Shown one piece after another: positions 39,068 through 47,529 of a stretch of DNA of 64,000 nucleotides. The position numbers and the translations under genes were made by a program. The notes under the pieces were generated by a model. It was given only the letters and a program-made list of their open reading frames with translations, searched no databases and was not told where the DNA came from. Source of the DNA: Rossellomorea aquimaris (GTDB lineage Bacteria > Bacillota > Bacilli > Bacillales > Bacillaceae_B); the NCBI RefSeq assembly GCF_020172085.1, contig NZ_JAIVAT010000003.1:1550001-1614000 (forward strand). Direction: 5' to 3'. Each line of letters starts with the position of its first letter. The stretch's first letter is position 1.

Positions 39068-40255
39068 TCACCCTTTAGTTTTTGTATATTCAATCTGTGC
39101 AGGATTGTTTTTTAATTGATTTAACTTTGCAAGGATCATCAATCCTGAAACATTTAACTTTTCCATATTTGGAGGGAAGAACAATTCAATGGGACGTCCT
39201 CTTTCTGCCCATTTTACGGCCGCTTCCCTAATATGAGATTCAGCAATTTTAGCCGCTCCACCTACTGCAATATATTTGACTGCCCCTTTGATTTCATTTG
39301 AGCTATTTCTAACCCGATCGAAATGTTCCAAATATTTTATGGCCAATGATTTCAACTGAGGAATAATATACTTACTAATATCCTTTTTCACACCGGCAAA
39401 TGGTTCTACATACCACTCGGATTGACCAGCTACAATTTTTTCCTCAAGTTCAGATCTTGAGTCGAACTTGTATAACTCATATTTACTCACTTTTTGTATG
39501 ATATGATCTAAAAACTGATTAATCCCAAACGGCTCTCCTTCAATGGAAGCTACTGGCTTATTATTTTTGATTCCTACAAAATCGACTGAGTCTCCCCCCA
39601 GATCACCGATAAGGATTCCTTTGGCAGAATCTTGTAAGAGAGCTTCGTCTTTTACTCCCAATGTCTCTTCATCCCTTGTTAATGCCAGGTAAGCACAAGC
39701 CCCTTCAGCACCAACAATAACATCTTTAATATGAAGTCTTACAACGGTTTCTTGAGGGGCAATCATTCCTGGAACCTTGTGAAGATAAACAGTATGAGTC
39801 CCGATAAGACGACTTTTCAACGTATCTTTACGTTCTTTATACTGAGTAGTCGGCAGAGAAACTGCCAATTGATCTATATCAAAGAATACATCTATATCTG
39901 ATTGATTGCTCATTACAGCATGATGGGCCAACAGTCCAAATAAAAGAGTGTAAGTACGGTCTTCATCTACTTTCTGATTATTAAAGGATGTTAAACTCAC
40001 ATTACGCTGTCTCGCTGCTGATTTACCTATATAAAAGATTTCTCTCTTCTCATGCAGTGCTGAACTGTTCACTTCCACAATCAAGTTGTCTCCAAATAAA
40101 ACATCTTCATCATCGTAAGGTTTCTCATAAAATTCTTCATCAAATAAAGCAATGGCATTCGGCATGGAGTATTCTGTCATTTCACCATTTGTTGACACAA
40201 TGGCTTTATAAAAGCTGTTCCCCAAGTCCACAGCAACATAATTATGCCTATTCAT
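39068..40255 (-). CDS. ParM/Alp-type actin-like ATPase
   Basis: A 395-residue member of the actin/Hsp70 fold, ParM/StbA-like. Phosphate-1 is VAVDLGNSFYKA at the N-terminus, phosphate-2 is ILIGDLGGDSVDFVGI in the middle, and the adenosine loop is YIAVGGAAKIAES near residue 330. MreB and FtsA are ruled out by length and motif spacing. Such proteins form filaments that usually segregate plasmids. Here the gene sits on the chromosome between cotZ-like and SPOCS-like genes, with no replication gene nearby. GAAGGAGGAGG precedes the ATG. A near sigma-K -10 lies upstream (40276-40284). Confidence 0.82.
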   Translation of the reverse strand: MNRHNYVAVDLGNSFYKAIVSTNGEMTEYSMPNAIALFDEEFYEKPYDDEDVLFGDNLIVEVNSSALHEKREIFYIGKSAARQRNVSLTSFNNQKVDEDRTYTLLFGLLAHHAVMSNQSDIDVFFDIDQLAVSLPTTQYKERKDTLKSRLIGTHTVYLHKVPGMIAPQETVVRLHIKDVIVGAEGACAYLALTRDEETLGVKDEALLQDSAKGILIGDLGGDSVDFVGIKNNKPVASIEGEPFGINQFLDHIIQKVSKYELYKFDSRSELEEKIVAGQSEWYVEPFAGVKKDISKYIIPQLKSLAIKYLEHFDRVRNSSNEIKGAVKYIAVGGAAKIAESHIREAAVKWAERGRPIELFFPPNMEKLNVSGLMILAKLNQLKNNPAQIEYTKTKG

Positions 40256-40275
40256 TACATCCTCCTCCTTCCTTA

Positions 40276-40284
40276 AAGCCTATG
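40276..40284 (-). promoter_or_regulatory. Possible sigma-K -10 upstream of ParM-like gene
   Basis: CATAGGCTT on the minus strand matches CATANNNTA at eight fixed-plus-free positions, with one mismatch at the last base. An AC dinucleotide (CACCG) sits about 17 bases upstream. Confidence 0.3.
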
Positions 40285-40438
40285 CCGGAATAGAAAACAT
40301 CGGTGCAAGTACCTAATCATAAATTTTTAAATCCAGTAATGTAATTCAGGAAAGAGTTATTTCCTCTTGAATGATTTTCTCTAGTAAATTTCCACTCTTA
40401 TACTGATTCATATAACCACTCTTAATAGATTCGCCAAG

Positions 40439-40447
40439 CATACTATA
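40439..40447 (+). promoter_or_regulatory. Sigma-K-like -10 upstream of first SPOCS-like gene
   Basis: CATACTATA matches the sigma-K -10 CATANNNTA exactly, 45 bp upstream of the ATG. An AC-containing stretch (ACCACTCT) lies about 18 bases before it, a little far from the ideal 16-17. Confidence 0.45.
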
Positions 40448-40491
40448 AAGTGTAGTTAAAAAATATTGTTTATTAATTAGGAGGAAACAAA

Positions 40492-41271
40492 ATGAGTGAT
40501 TATAATAAGAATAAAAATTGTGTGAACGTAGATCAATCTGCTTCACTCGATCACTGCGACAACACAGCTGTAGATTCTATTCTAACTCCGGCTGGTATTA
40601 GAACTGTCCATGTTCCAGTAGATTTAGGAGTATATCGTGTTTCTAGTAACCTTGAAGCCCATATTAAATTTCCGGAACCTGTGATGGAAATTAAAGATGT
40701 AAAGAAGAAGGTCGAAATTGTACAATGCCGCTTAATGACTATTCCAACCAGCAATGGCGACTTCAGTGATGAAGGTGCGGAATTTCCCCTGTTGTTATCA
40801 GGATATGTGCGCAAAAACATTCAATATGCTACACCATGTGGAGGAACTGGATTTGATGGATCATGTGTATCTTCTAACATTAAATCATTAACGGTCCGCG
40901 TTCCTTTCAAATGCATGACAACAATTACCCTGGATTCTCCCGTACAACTTCCAAGAACGAATAATCGTCAGGAATTTGACTTCTTCAGAGCTCAAGACCT
41001 AGGGACAGGCTATCCTGAAAAAGACCAATATTTATCAAATGATATCTCTCAATTCCATCAATACTGCACGAATTACTATAATCAGCTTCCTTACTGTGAA
41101 TTGATTTCAAGCAGCATTCTAGAGTGGGATGAATCAACAGACCGTGTATCTGATGGCCCTGTAGGTGAAGGATATTTCTATAATATGCTAGAAAAAATGT
41201 CCATCAACTTCACCATTAAAGTATTACAAAAACAGCAGGTCCGTCTTAGAGCATTAGACGGAGATGAATAG
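40492..41271 (+). CDS. SPOCS/CsxC-like spore-surface protein 1 (259 aa)
   Basis: Predicted exosporium or outer-coat protein. The core (about 50-160) resembles the SPOCS/DUF3794 beta-sandwich of SipL, SpoVID-type and CsxC-type proteins: PVMEIKDVKKKVEIVQCRL, then LLLSGYVRKNIQYATP, then SLTVRVPFKCMTTI. A second conserved block (about 205-250) has YCELISSSILEWDES and MSINFTIKVLQKQQVRL, shared with the next two paralogues. No signal peptide is present, as expected for mother-cell coat proteins. AGGAGGAAAC precedes the ATG. It is strongly similar to the next gene, indicating tandem duplication. Confidence 0.72.
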   Translation: MSDYNKNKNCVNVDQSASLDHCDNTAVDSILTPAGIRTVHVPVDLGVYRVSSNLEAHIKFPEPVMEIKDVKKKVEIVQCRLMTIPTSNGDFSDEGAEFPLLLSGYVRKNIQYATPCGGTGFDGSCVSSNIKSLTVRVPFKCMTTITLDSPVQLPRTNNRQEFDFFRAQDLGTGYPEKDQYLSNDISQFHQYCTNYYNQLPYCELISSSILEWDESTDRVSDGPVGEGYFYNMLEKMSINFTIKVLQKQQVRLRALDGDE

Positions 41272-41279
41272 TATTCACC

Positions 41280-41330
41280 AGCATTCCCCCTACTGTTAGG
41301 TATAACAGCAGGGGAATGCTTTTTTTTCTT
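41280..41330 (+). terminator. Terminator after SPOCS-like gene 1
   Basis: A long imperfect stem (AGCATTCCCC...GGGGAATGCT with CTGTTA/TAACAG inside) is followed by TTTTTTTT. Confidence 0.88.
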
Positions 41331-41418
41331 CACAAGATTCCCCGCAGTGATTGTGAGCTGATTCAATAATTAGTCCCTTTACATATAGGCTCTGGCCCAA
41401 ACAACAATCAACCTTAAT

Positions 41419-41427
41419 CATAAGATG
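41419..41427 (+). promoter_or_regulatory. Possible sigma-K -10 upstream of SPOCS-like gene 2
   Basis: CATAAGATG has one mismatch to CATANNNTA. AACAACAATC about 16 bases upstream supplies AC for the -35. Confidence 0.3.
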
Positions 41428-41454
41428 GCATTATCTTGCTTTAGGAGGTCCCTT

Positions 41455-42210
41455 ATGTTTGAAAACCATAATAAAATGTCAGATTGCAATGAAACGTCAA
41501 ATATGAATGATTGTAAAAGCCATTGTCACCATCCAAAAGTTAGTATCGGAAAAATCGTAACTAAGGTCCCAGTTGTATTGGCTGAACTGACTCTTCAGGT
41601 AAACGTAGATGCGACGATTACCTTTCCAGAAGCCGTTTTGGAAATTAAAGATATAAAGAAAACGATAAAGTTAACACAGTGCAGGCTTCTTCTTCCTTCT
41701 AATAAACTATTTGTGAAAGGTTTTGTAAGAAAAAACATCCAATATGCAAGCCCTTGTAAAGAAATTGAAGAAACTTCCCTTTCTTCCATTGCTTCAGATC
41801 TTCACTCTTACACGGTTGATATTCCTTTTCAATGTGTGACTGACATTAAGCATTTCTTATCAATGCCTGTAATGCCTGAAGTAAATAATCGCCAAGAATT
41901 TGATTTCTTAATTTCGAAGCCATTACCTTCCGGATATCCAGAAAAGGATGAGTTACTAACACATGATTTATCTCAATTCCATCAAGAAAGTCATCAGTAT
42001 TACAATGAGATCCCTTACTGTGAATTAGTTTCAAGTAAAATCATTGAATGGGATGAAGCAATCGATCGCTGCGCTCTCCCTCATTTAGGGCCTATCGGAG
42101 AAGGATACTTCCGTACAATAGAAGAAAAAATGGTCATAGATTTATGTATAAAAGTCCTTCAAAACCAACAGATTCGAGTCACCTCCACTACAAACGATGA
42201 TTGCGACTGA
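41455..42210 (+). CDS. SPOCS/CsxC-like spore-surface protein 2 (251 aa)
   Basis: A paralogue of the preceding gene with the same two blocks: EAVLEIKDIKKTIKLTQCRL plus FVKGFVRKNIQYASP, and a later YCELVSSKIIEWDEA plus MVIDLCIKVLQNQQIRV. Shared motifs such as NNRQEFDFL, SGYPEKDELLTHDLSQFHQ and SHQYYNEIPYCEL show that duplication covered the whole gene. The N-terminus is His/Cys rich (CKSHCHH), which could support cross-linking or metal binding. ATG 41455 follows AGGAGG at 41443-41448. A longer upstream frame has no initiation site. Confidence 0.72.
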   Translation: MFENHNKMSDCNETSNMNDCKSHCHHPKVSIGKIVTKVPVVLAELTLQVNVDATITFPEAVLEIKDIKKTIKLTQCRLLLPSNKLFVKGFVRKNIQYASPCKEIEETSLSSIASDLHSYTVDIPFQCVTDIKHFLSMPVMPEVNNRQEFDFLISKPLPSGYPEKDELLTHDLSQFHQESHQYYNEIPYCELVSSKIIEWDEAIDRCALPHLGPIGEGYFRTIEEKMVIDLCIKVLQNQQIRVTSTTNDDCD

Positions 42211-42283
42211 ATAAGATGATCATTCTTATAGAGAGGAGGCAAAGGATTTGGTGTAGTATCGTAACGCACCAATCACACTGATT

Positions 42284-43828
42284 ATGAAAAATGATCAATA
42301 TGATGATATTGAAAAACACTTTCTAAATAAGATGGATGAATTTCAACAAGAAAAACACAGAAAGGAAACGATTAGAAAAGATCAACCTCATCATTCATTT
42401 TCATTATTTAATCTTAATCAGAAGCACGCTCCTTCCACCGATACGAATGTAAATAATGAAAAAGATAGTCCGACAGATTCAACATTGACTAAGGAGTTCC
42501 AAGAAGGAATTCTTTCTCAACCTACATTCTTCCCACCTCCCAAAGTGATGGATATGGAAATCATTCAAGACGGGAAAACAATTGATGAAGAATTGAAGGA
42601 AATGGTTAATCAGGGTGAAGGAATAGAGGATGAAAACCTGCTCTCTAATCATTTCAGAGAGGATTTACGTGATGAAAGGAACAAGGATGAGCTTTCAGCT
42701 TCCGGTCACAGTGAAGTAAACAAGCTATCCTCTGGTGAGGAAGATAAAGGAAAAGAGCCTATTTCCATACGTAAAGAAATATTTATGATGTTGGATGAAG
42801 AACCGGGTGAAGTATCTGCAGAAGGTTTGTCAGCCGAAATATCGACCTCTAAGATAACAAAAGATGAAAATGGAGATGTAGATTCCCTTAAAATGAAAGA
42901 AAATGACAAAAAAGAAGATGAGCACACTAACGAACAGAATGTAATATCCGAGGAGCATTCTCATACTTCACATAAGGAAGATTGTATCTATTCTTATCTC
43001 GATTACGATCATAAAGCAAATCATCCATCTTCATTCACCCATTTCTTGGAGACAGAATACTGTGAATCAGAAAATAAATCGAATGAATTCAATGAGTCAA
43101 TAAGTTCCCTGACATCTGTTCTCAAAAAACTTTCCACAGCGATGATGAAAAATGATCCTAAATACCCCGAAGAATGCGAACAGGACCGTAGTGAACTAAC
43201 TGCCTTAAAAAAACATTTCGAAAATGAACTATTTTCACCAGAGCCACATACAGACGAAGCGATAGCTACTTACCCATTTGATTTTCACTTTATATCTGTG
43301 AAGATTCCTGTTGTATTGTCTACTTTAAAGATTGAACTAACCATCTTTGAGAATCTAGATTTACCCTTTCCGATTGAACATATCCAGACAATCCGTTGGT
43401 CTATTCAATCTCTTAAGACATATATCCCTTCTCCTGCTTCCATTGTATTTGTGAAGGGAACTCTTGTTGCTGCGATAGATTATGTAAATAAAGGAGAAAC
43501 AAGTTCTGTCCATTCAATCAAGATTCCAATTGAATGGAATCACACCTGCAAAGCTCATTGGAAAGTTCAACCGAAAATACCCATTAGTGTTCATAGAGAA
43601 TACACCTTCTTAACAAAAAACAATCAAAGAATGACCACTCATCATGAAAGTCATGATTCCTTTTGTGATTCAATCCACCATTCACTACAAGATTTCAAGT
43701 TTATTAGTCAGGAAGAGCACTCTAAGGATGAGGTGAATTCCACCCTGAAAGTACAAGGGTGTTTAGCGCTATGTCTGCATTTAACGCAAGAACAATTTGT
43801 CCAATTAAATGTGAATGAAGTGCTTTAA
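42284..43828 (+). CDS. SPOCS-like protein with long acidic N-terminal extension (514 aa)
   Basis: A two-part protein. Residues 1-330 are highly charged, Glu/Asp/Lys/Ser rich, of low complexity and probably disordered. Residues about 335-514 resemble the paralogues: SVKIPVVLSTLKIELTIFEN, then IVFVKGTLVAAIDYVNKG, SVHSIKIPIEWNHT, and a final LALCLHLTQEQFVQLNV strand. It may reach out of, or tether to, the spore surface layer. The initiation region is odd: AGAGGAGG lies about 44 bases upstream of the only in-frame start, and a short TTG-GTG-stop frame sits at the proper distance from it. It is 73 bp downstream of the previous gene and probably co-transcribed. Confidence 0.65.
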   Translation: MKNDQYDDIEKHFLNKMDEFQQEKHRKETIRKDQPHHSFSLFNLNQKHAPSTDTNVNNEKDSPTDSTLTKEFQEGILSQPTFFPPPKVMDMEIIQDGKTIDEELKEMVNQGEGIEDENLLSNHFREDLRDERNKDELSASGHSEVNKLSSGEEDKGKEPISIRKEIFMMLDEEPGEVSAEGLSAEISTSKITKDENGDVDSLKMKENDKKEDEHTNEQNVISEEHSHTSHKEDCIYSYLDYDHKANHPSSFTHFLETEYCESENKSNEFNESISSLTSVLKKLSTAMMKNDPKYPEECEQDRSELTALKKHFENELFSPEPHTDEAIATYPFDFHFISVKIPVVLSTLKIELTIFENLDLPFPIEHIQTIRWSIQSLKTYIPSPASIVFVKGTLVAAIDYVNKGETSSVHSIKIPIEWNHTCKAHWKVQPKIPISVHREYTFLTKNNQRMTTHHESHDSFCDSIHHSLQDFKFISQEEHSKDEVNSTLKVQGCLALCLHLTQEQFVQLNVNEVL

Positions 43829-43908
43829 AATATGTAATATGAGGAAGGGGCACACCCTCATTGTGAATCCTTTTTTGACGTTCACCCTCCCTTTCATATA
43901 TCTCAGTA

Positions 43909-43960
43909 TTAAAAAAACGCCTAAGAGGCAGACTCTTACCTTTCTAGTCTGCCTAGGGCA
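43909..43960 (-). terminator. Terminator of SPOCS-like gene 4
   Basis: GGCAGACT/AGTCTGCC core arms extended by GCCTAA/TAGGGC, with a seven-T run on the minus strand. It lies just after the stop of the leftward gene. Confidence 0.8.
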
Positions 43961-43974
43961 TTTTGAGCTAGCCA

Positions 43975-44736
43975 TTATTGTTGAATGATGTTTCTGAAAC
44001 GATTAAAGACTACTTCTGGACCTTGCTGATCTTCTCCTCCACCTGCATCAGCATCTCCAGCCATTTGTTGTTTCTTTTGGGTTAATTTAATAAGAAGGTT
44101 AATGTCCATCTTTTCAGTGATTTTATTAAAACGTCCCCAATTATCAAAGTTTTCGGTAATATCCCATTGATTCACTGCAGATGCAAGAAGTTTACATTTA
44201 ATAGGCTCGTTATTGATTTCGAACGTTAATGAACCAAATTCGCAACGGGATGCACCCATTCCATCTTTGGCAAGTTCTCTTCTTTGCAAAACATTCTCCT
44301 TAATGCTGAAGTCAATTCCAAATGGTTTATTGACAGGATTAGCGAGTTTCACTCGGTCATAAGCTTTAAACGGAATGTCAATACTATAATCTTTTACTAC
44401 CCCATATGAACCTTCTACATACTGAATATTCTTGTGGACAATTCCTTCCACAAATAATTTAACGTATTCTGGAAAACCTGGTACAGGTATCGCTTTACAC
44501 TGAGTAAGGGAAACGTTTTTCTCGATGTTTTTAATTGCACTTGCATAAGTTGGTAGATAAATATCTGCTTCTGTTAGGGATTGAAGAAATACATCCCCCA
44601 GAACAACCGTAACTTCTTCTAAATCAAGATCCGGTACATACGTTTCTGTAAATAAGCTTCTTGACTTTGCCATATCACTGGATGGTTGTGAAGGGCACCC
44701 GTGATATCCGAACCCGCAGCTCGTATTCTTTTTCAA
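43975..44736 (-). CDS. SPOCS/CsxC-like spore-surface protein 4 (253 aa), opposite strand
   Basis: A more distant paralogue. Its block 1 is YASAIKNIEKNVSLTQCKAIPVP, then VKLFVEGIVHKNIQYVEG and DYSIDIPFKAYDRVKL. Block 2 is IKCKLLASAVNQWDITE and MDINLLIKLTQKKQQMA. The HKNIQYV/RKNIQYA motif ties it to the other three. A Gly/Asp-rich linker precedes the C-terminus. I choose TTG 44736 as start because TAGGAG lies eight bases upstream; the GTG at 44745 is inside the Shine-Dalgarno. It is convergent with the preceding three and divergent from the coiled-coil gene. Confidence 0.7.
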   Translation of the reverse strand: MKKNTSCGFGYHGCPSQPSSDMAKSRSLFTETYVPDLDLEEVTVVLGDVFLQSLTEADIYLPTYASAIKNIEKNVSLTQCKAIPVPGFPEYVKLFVEGIVHKNIQYVEGSYGVVKDYSIDIPFKAYDRVKLANPVNKPFGIDFSIKENVLQRRELAKDGMGASRCEFGSLTFEINNEPIKCKLLASAVNQWDITENFDNWGRFNKITEKMDINLLIKLTQKKQQMAGDADAGGGEDQQGPEVVFNRFRNIIQQ

Positions 44737-44966
44737 ATTATTCACTCCTAGTAATCATAATTAATCAATAGAAATGCCATAAATGTAGCGTAAATAGTGT
44801 ATATTCCTTTTCTATTGACTTACTATAATCTATGTTTATTTATCAAAAATGAGTGGACGTGTGTCGGTAGGCTACAACATATTTCTAGTACATCTATTAA
44901 TCTATGAAACATTGGAATACTCATACACAAGAAGCTTTGATCCATATTAATTGCTTGGGATTTTGT

Positions 44967-44995
44967 AACCTTTACCCAAATGGCTCCATACAATA
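44967..44995 (+). promoter_or_regulatory. Sigma-K-type promoter of coiled-coil gene
   Basis: AACC (44967-44970), a 16-bp spacer, then CATACAATA (44987-44995) match both sigma-K elements (mACm and CATANNNTA). The predicted transcript would start about 45002, just before the Shine-Dalgarno. Confidence 0.6.
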
Positions 44996-45050
44996 GAGTA
45001 AAAGTCTTTAGGAGGAGATTATTATAAAGGAGGAAGCCAAATTACCACCA

Positions 45051-46124
45051 ATGTACACCACTACTGATCAAGAAGTCCTTTATTTAAAATCTGAAATAGA
45101 GAATCTGAATAAAAAGATCCGAACTCTGAAAAGCAGTTATCTGTATGCCGAAAATGAATACCATAAGGACCAACTTCAAATGGTGAAGGAGGAATTAACA
45201 CTTGCTCACCATCGAATAAATGAGAACGATACAGTTGAACGGGAACTTATTGTAGATCGAAACCTGTTTAAAGAAGGGAAAGAGAAATTAGAAGACCAAG
45301 TAAGGGCACTTCATGACGCCATTCATGTAAAGGAGGAGTTATTACAGCAGCACCTAGTTGCGAAGAATGAACTCCAACAAGAACTCCTTGCCAACAAGCT
45401 CACACAAAGACAACAATCTCAAAAAATATCGGAATTAGAGAAGGACCAAAAAGAACTGTTCAGTAAAAAAGAAGCAGTATCGGAGGAAAACATCCTTCAC
45501 CTTAGAAAAATTGACAGCTTAAACAGTGAACTGCAAGGAAAAAAACTCCATATTTCAGATTTAAATTCAGCTTTAGCTCACTCTGAAGGTACAAAGAAAG
45601 AAATTTTTTATAACCTGATCTCAAAAACCGAAGAGTTAGAAAAGGTAATGTCCGAGAGAAAACATACCCTTGATTCGTTGCAATTTGCAAAGGACCAATT
45701 AATAGAAGCAGAAAAGCAAAAGTTGGAGTACATTAAGACATTCATCAGTCAATATCAAAAACATTTTGAAGAAAATGAATGGTGGCTGTCTTCCCAATTT
45801 GCGGATATCGATCAACGAACCAAACAACAGGATGAACGAATTGAAGCGGTTGAGCAGGATCAGGAAATTCACTTTACTCTACAGAATGAGGTGCTGAAGG
45901 AGAAGTTTGAGCAGGTTGAGCAGAGGTTTCTGAATTTCATTTCAGAGGTCGACTCCATACGTGAATATAATTCTACATTGACACATAATTTATTGGAGCT
46001 TAAGAGGCTGGTGGAGAGCCAGAAGCGCAGTCAGACTCATATTATAACTGCACGTCAAAAACCTCTTGTAGAGAAGATCTCAGCAAAGATGGAGAGTCAA
46101 TGTTCTGACGATGAGAAGGAATAA
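45051..46124 (+). CDS. Long coiled-coil protein (357 aa)
   Basis: Almost entirely helical coiled coil from residue 5 to 335, rich in Glu, Lys and Leu heptads, with no recognised domain and no membrane segment. A Trp pair (NEWWLSSQF) marks an interruption near residue 243. It could be a structural filament or scaffold of the spore coat; a sigma-K-type promoter supports mother-cell expression. Initiation is unusual: the ATG at 45051 lies 17 bases after AAAGGAGG, while AGGAGGAG is correctly spaced before an in-frame ATT at 45021. A similar partner gene lies at 62480-63664. Confidence 0.65.
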   Translation: MYTTTDQEVLYLKSEIENLNKKIRTLKSSYLYAENEYHKDQLQMVKEELTLAHHRINENDTVERELIVDRNLFKEGKEKLEDQVRALHDAIHVKEELLQQHLVAKNELQQELLANKLTQRQQSQKISELEKDQKELFSKKEAVSEENILHLRKIDSLNSELQGKKLHISDLNSALAHSEGTKKEIFYNLISKTEELEKVMSERKHTLDSLQFAKDQLIEAEKQKLEYIKTFISQYQKHFEENEWWLSSQFADIDQRTKQQDERIEAVEQDQEIHFTLQNEVLKEKFEQVEQRFLNFISEVDSIREYNSTLTHNLLELKRLVESQKRSQTHIITARQKPLVEKISAKMESQCSDDEKE

Positions 46125-46127
46125 AAT

Positions 46128-46163
46128 ATAAAGATGCCACAACCATTCGTGGCATCTTTTTTT
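46128..46163. terminator. Bidirectional terminator
   Basis: The perfect 11-bp stem AAAGATGCCAC/GTGGCATCTTT (46130-46140, 46149-46159) is followed by T residues, between convergent genes. Confidence 0.88.
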
Positions 46164-46165
46164 AG

Positions 46166-47368
46166 TTAAAATGTAATTTTGATTTTATTATTGGAGCTAA
46201 GCTGAAGCTCCTGATCTTCAAATAAAACAAACCCTATAATGGTCGATGATTCCTGTTCTTCAAGATTTTCTACCGTAAATTGCAGTCCTTCCACTGCTAG
46301 CGTTTCACCAGGAGGTATAAATGTTTCCTGTATCGACTCAATCCAATATTCTCCAGTGGAGAATGCCTTTTCAAGCCAATCCTTCCCCATATACTTCCAT
46401 CCTTGTGCACCATTTTGACCTTGTATAGAAAAAATCTCGCTCATCTCAGGTGGAAGAATCTGTCCTCCAATTTCAATCTTTTCAGGTGGGTCCACCCGAA
46501 AGCAGATCTTGGGATTGGATAAATCTACATTCCCTGTGTTCTTTATAAAAAGATCAGCTTTAATGGAATAACGTTCAGTTTTTCGATTCGGTATAACATT
46601 ATAATCAAAATATATTTCCGCATATAGCTTCCTTTCCTGAACTTCACGAACTTTCCGGTTTGCTTTTCGCATTTTCATCTCTTCGTACGTTTTATCATCA
46701 ATTTGGATATCTTTACTTGCCTTTTTCTTCTCAACCGCTTTTGGATCAGCAGATCCTGTTTGATTACTCTTCGTTAATAAATGGAGAATATCCAGATCCA
46801 GTAAATTGGGTTTTTGATTACCGAGAAGCGTTTTAAGGACACATTGTGTTAGAATTGCAGGCCCTTCTTTTAACAAGAACTCTTCGTCTCCACAACTCAT
46901 GGAACATCTTAAATGGGGAATAGAATGATTCTCCGGCATCAAATAGTATCCCATAAAGTGCAGCTCATCTTTATAGATTGAGAGATTTTTTTTAACATTG
47001 ATGGAATTCAGTCTTTCATTATATCCAACAGATATAGTCTTGTTATCTCCCTTCGATTTACTCGACACTAAATCAATAAAGAGATCCCCGTTCCTGATCT
47101 TCCCTGTATCACTTTTTGTAGATACGTCAATTCCATAATTAGCTAATATTCCTGACACTTTTTCATCAATTTCATCGTTTATACTAACATTCGGTGTGTT
47201 TACCGATACCCATACTTTCTTTCCATGAAGCGAACTTTTCACTTCCACCATTTGTTCTTCTTCGTTCAGACAAAATTGATGATTATTCTCTGCACAATAA
47301 AGTTGGATGGCAGCTATGGAATGAGCTGGAATCGTTCCCCAATCATGATTGTTAATTTTTAATTTCAT
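46166..47368 (-). CDS. Unknown protein of the spore-glycan region (400 aa)
   Basis: I do not recognise the family. Residues 1-150 are mixed alpha/beta with VWVSVNTPNVSINDEID and YGIDVSTKSDTGKIRNGDLFIDLVSS. A central segment contains CSMSCGDEEFLLKEGPAILTQCVLK. A Lys-rich linker (about 205-235) leads to a C-terminal beta-rich domain with YSIKADLFIKNTGNVDLSNPKICFRV, like an immunoglobulin- or CARDB-type domain, closing with a FVLFEDQELQLSSNN strand. No signal peptide is present. ATG 47368 is best spaced to GGTGA. A CATAAGATA -10-like site lies upstream on the same strand (47407-47415). It is divergent from a glycosyltransferase gene. Confidence 0.55.
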   Translation of the reverse strand: MKLKINNHDWGTIPAHSIAAIQLYCAENNHQFCLNEEEQMVEVKSSLHGKKVWVSVNTPNVSINDEIDEKVSGILANYGIDVSTKSDTGKIRNGDLFIDLVSSKSKGDNKTISVGYNERLNSINVKKNLSIYKDELHFMGYYLMPENHSIPHLRCSMSCGDEEFLLKEGPAILTQCVLKTLLGNQKPNLLDLDILHLLTKSNQTGSADPKAVEKKKASKDIQIDDKTYEEMKMRKANRKVREVQERKLYAEIYFDYNVIPNRKTERYSIKADLFIKNTGNVDLSNPKICFRVDPPEKIEIGGQILPPEMSEIFSIQGQNGAQGWKYMGKDWLEKAFSTGEYWIESIQETFIPPGETLAVEGLQFTVENLEEQESSTIIGFVLFEDQELQLSSNNKIKITF

Positions 47369-47406
47369 GTACATGCTCACCGCTCTTCATTCTTATTTGG
47401 TCTCTT

Positions 47407-47415
47407 TATCTTATG
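47407..47415 (-). promoter_or_regulatory. Sigma-K-like -10 upstream of the unknown 400-aa gene
   Basis: CATAAGATA on the minus strand matches CATANNNTA exactly. No clear AC is found at the -35 distance. Confidence 0.35.
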
Positions 47416-47464
47416 ACTCAAAATGATCAACTATGATGCATGAACACGATCTCTCATTCCATGT

Positions 47465-47493
47465 ACACCAACGGGGAATATATACATAGGATA
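47465..47493 (+). promoter_or_regulatory. Sigma-K-type promoter of the GalNAc-transferase-like gene
   Basis: ACAC (47465-47468), a 16-bp spacer and CATAGGATA (47485-47493) match both sigma-K elements, about 37 bp upstream of the GTG start. Confidence 0.55.
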
Positions 47494-47529
47494 AAGTGAT
47501 GGATAAAAAATTAAAGGAGAGAACATGTA

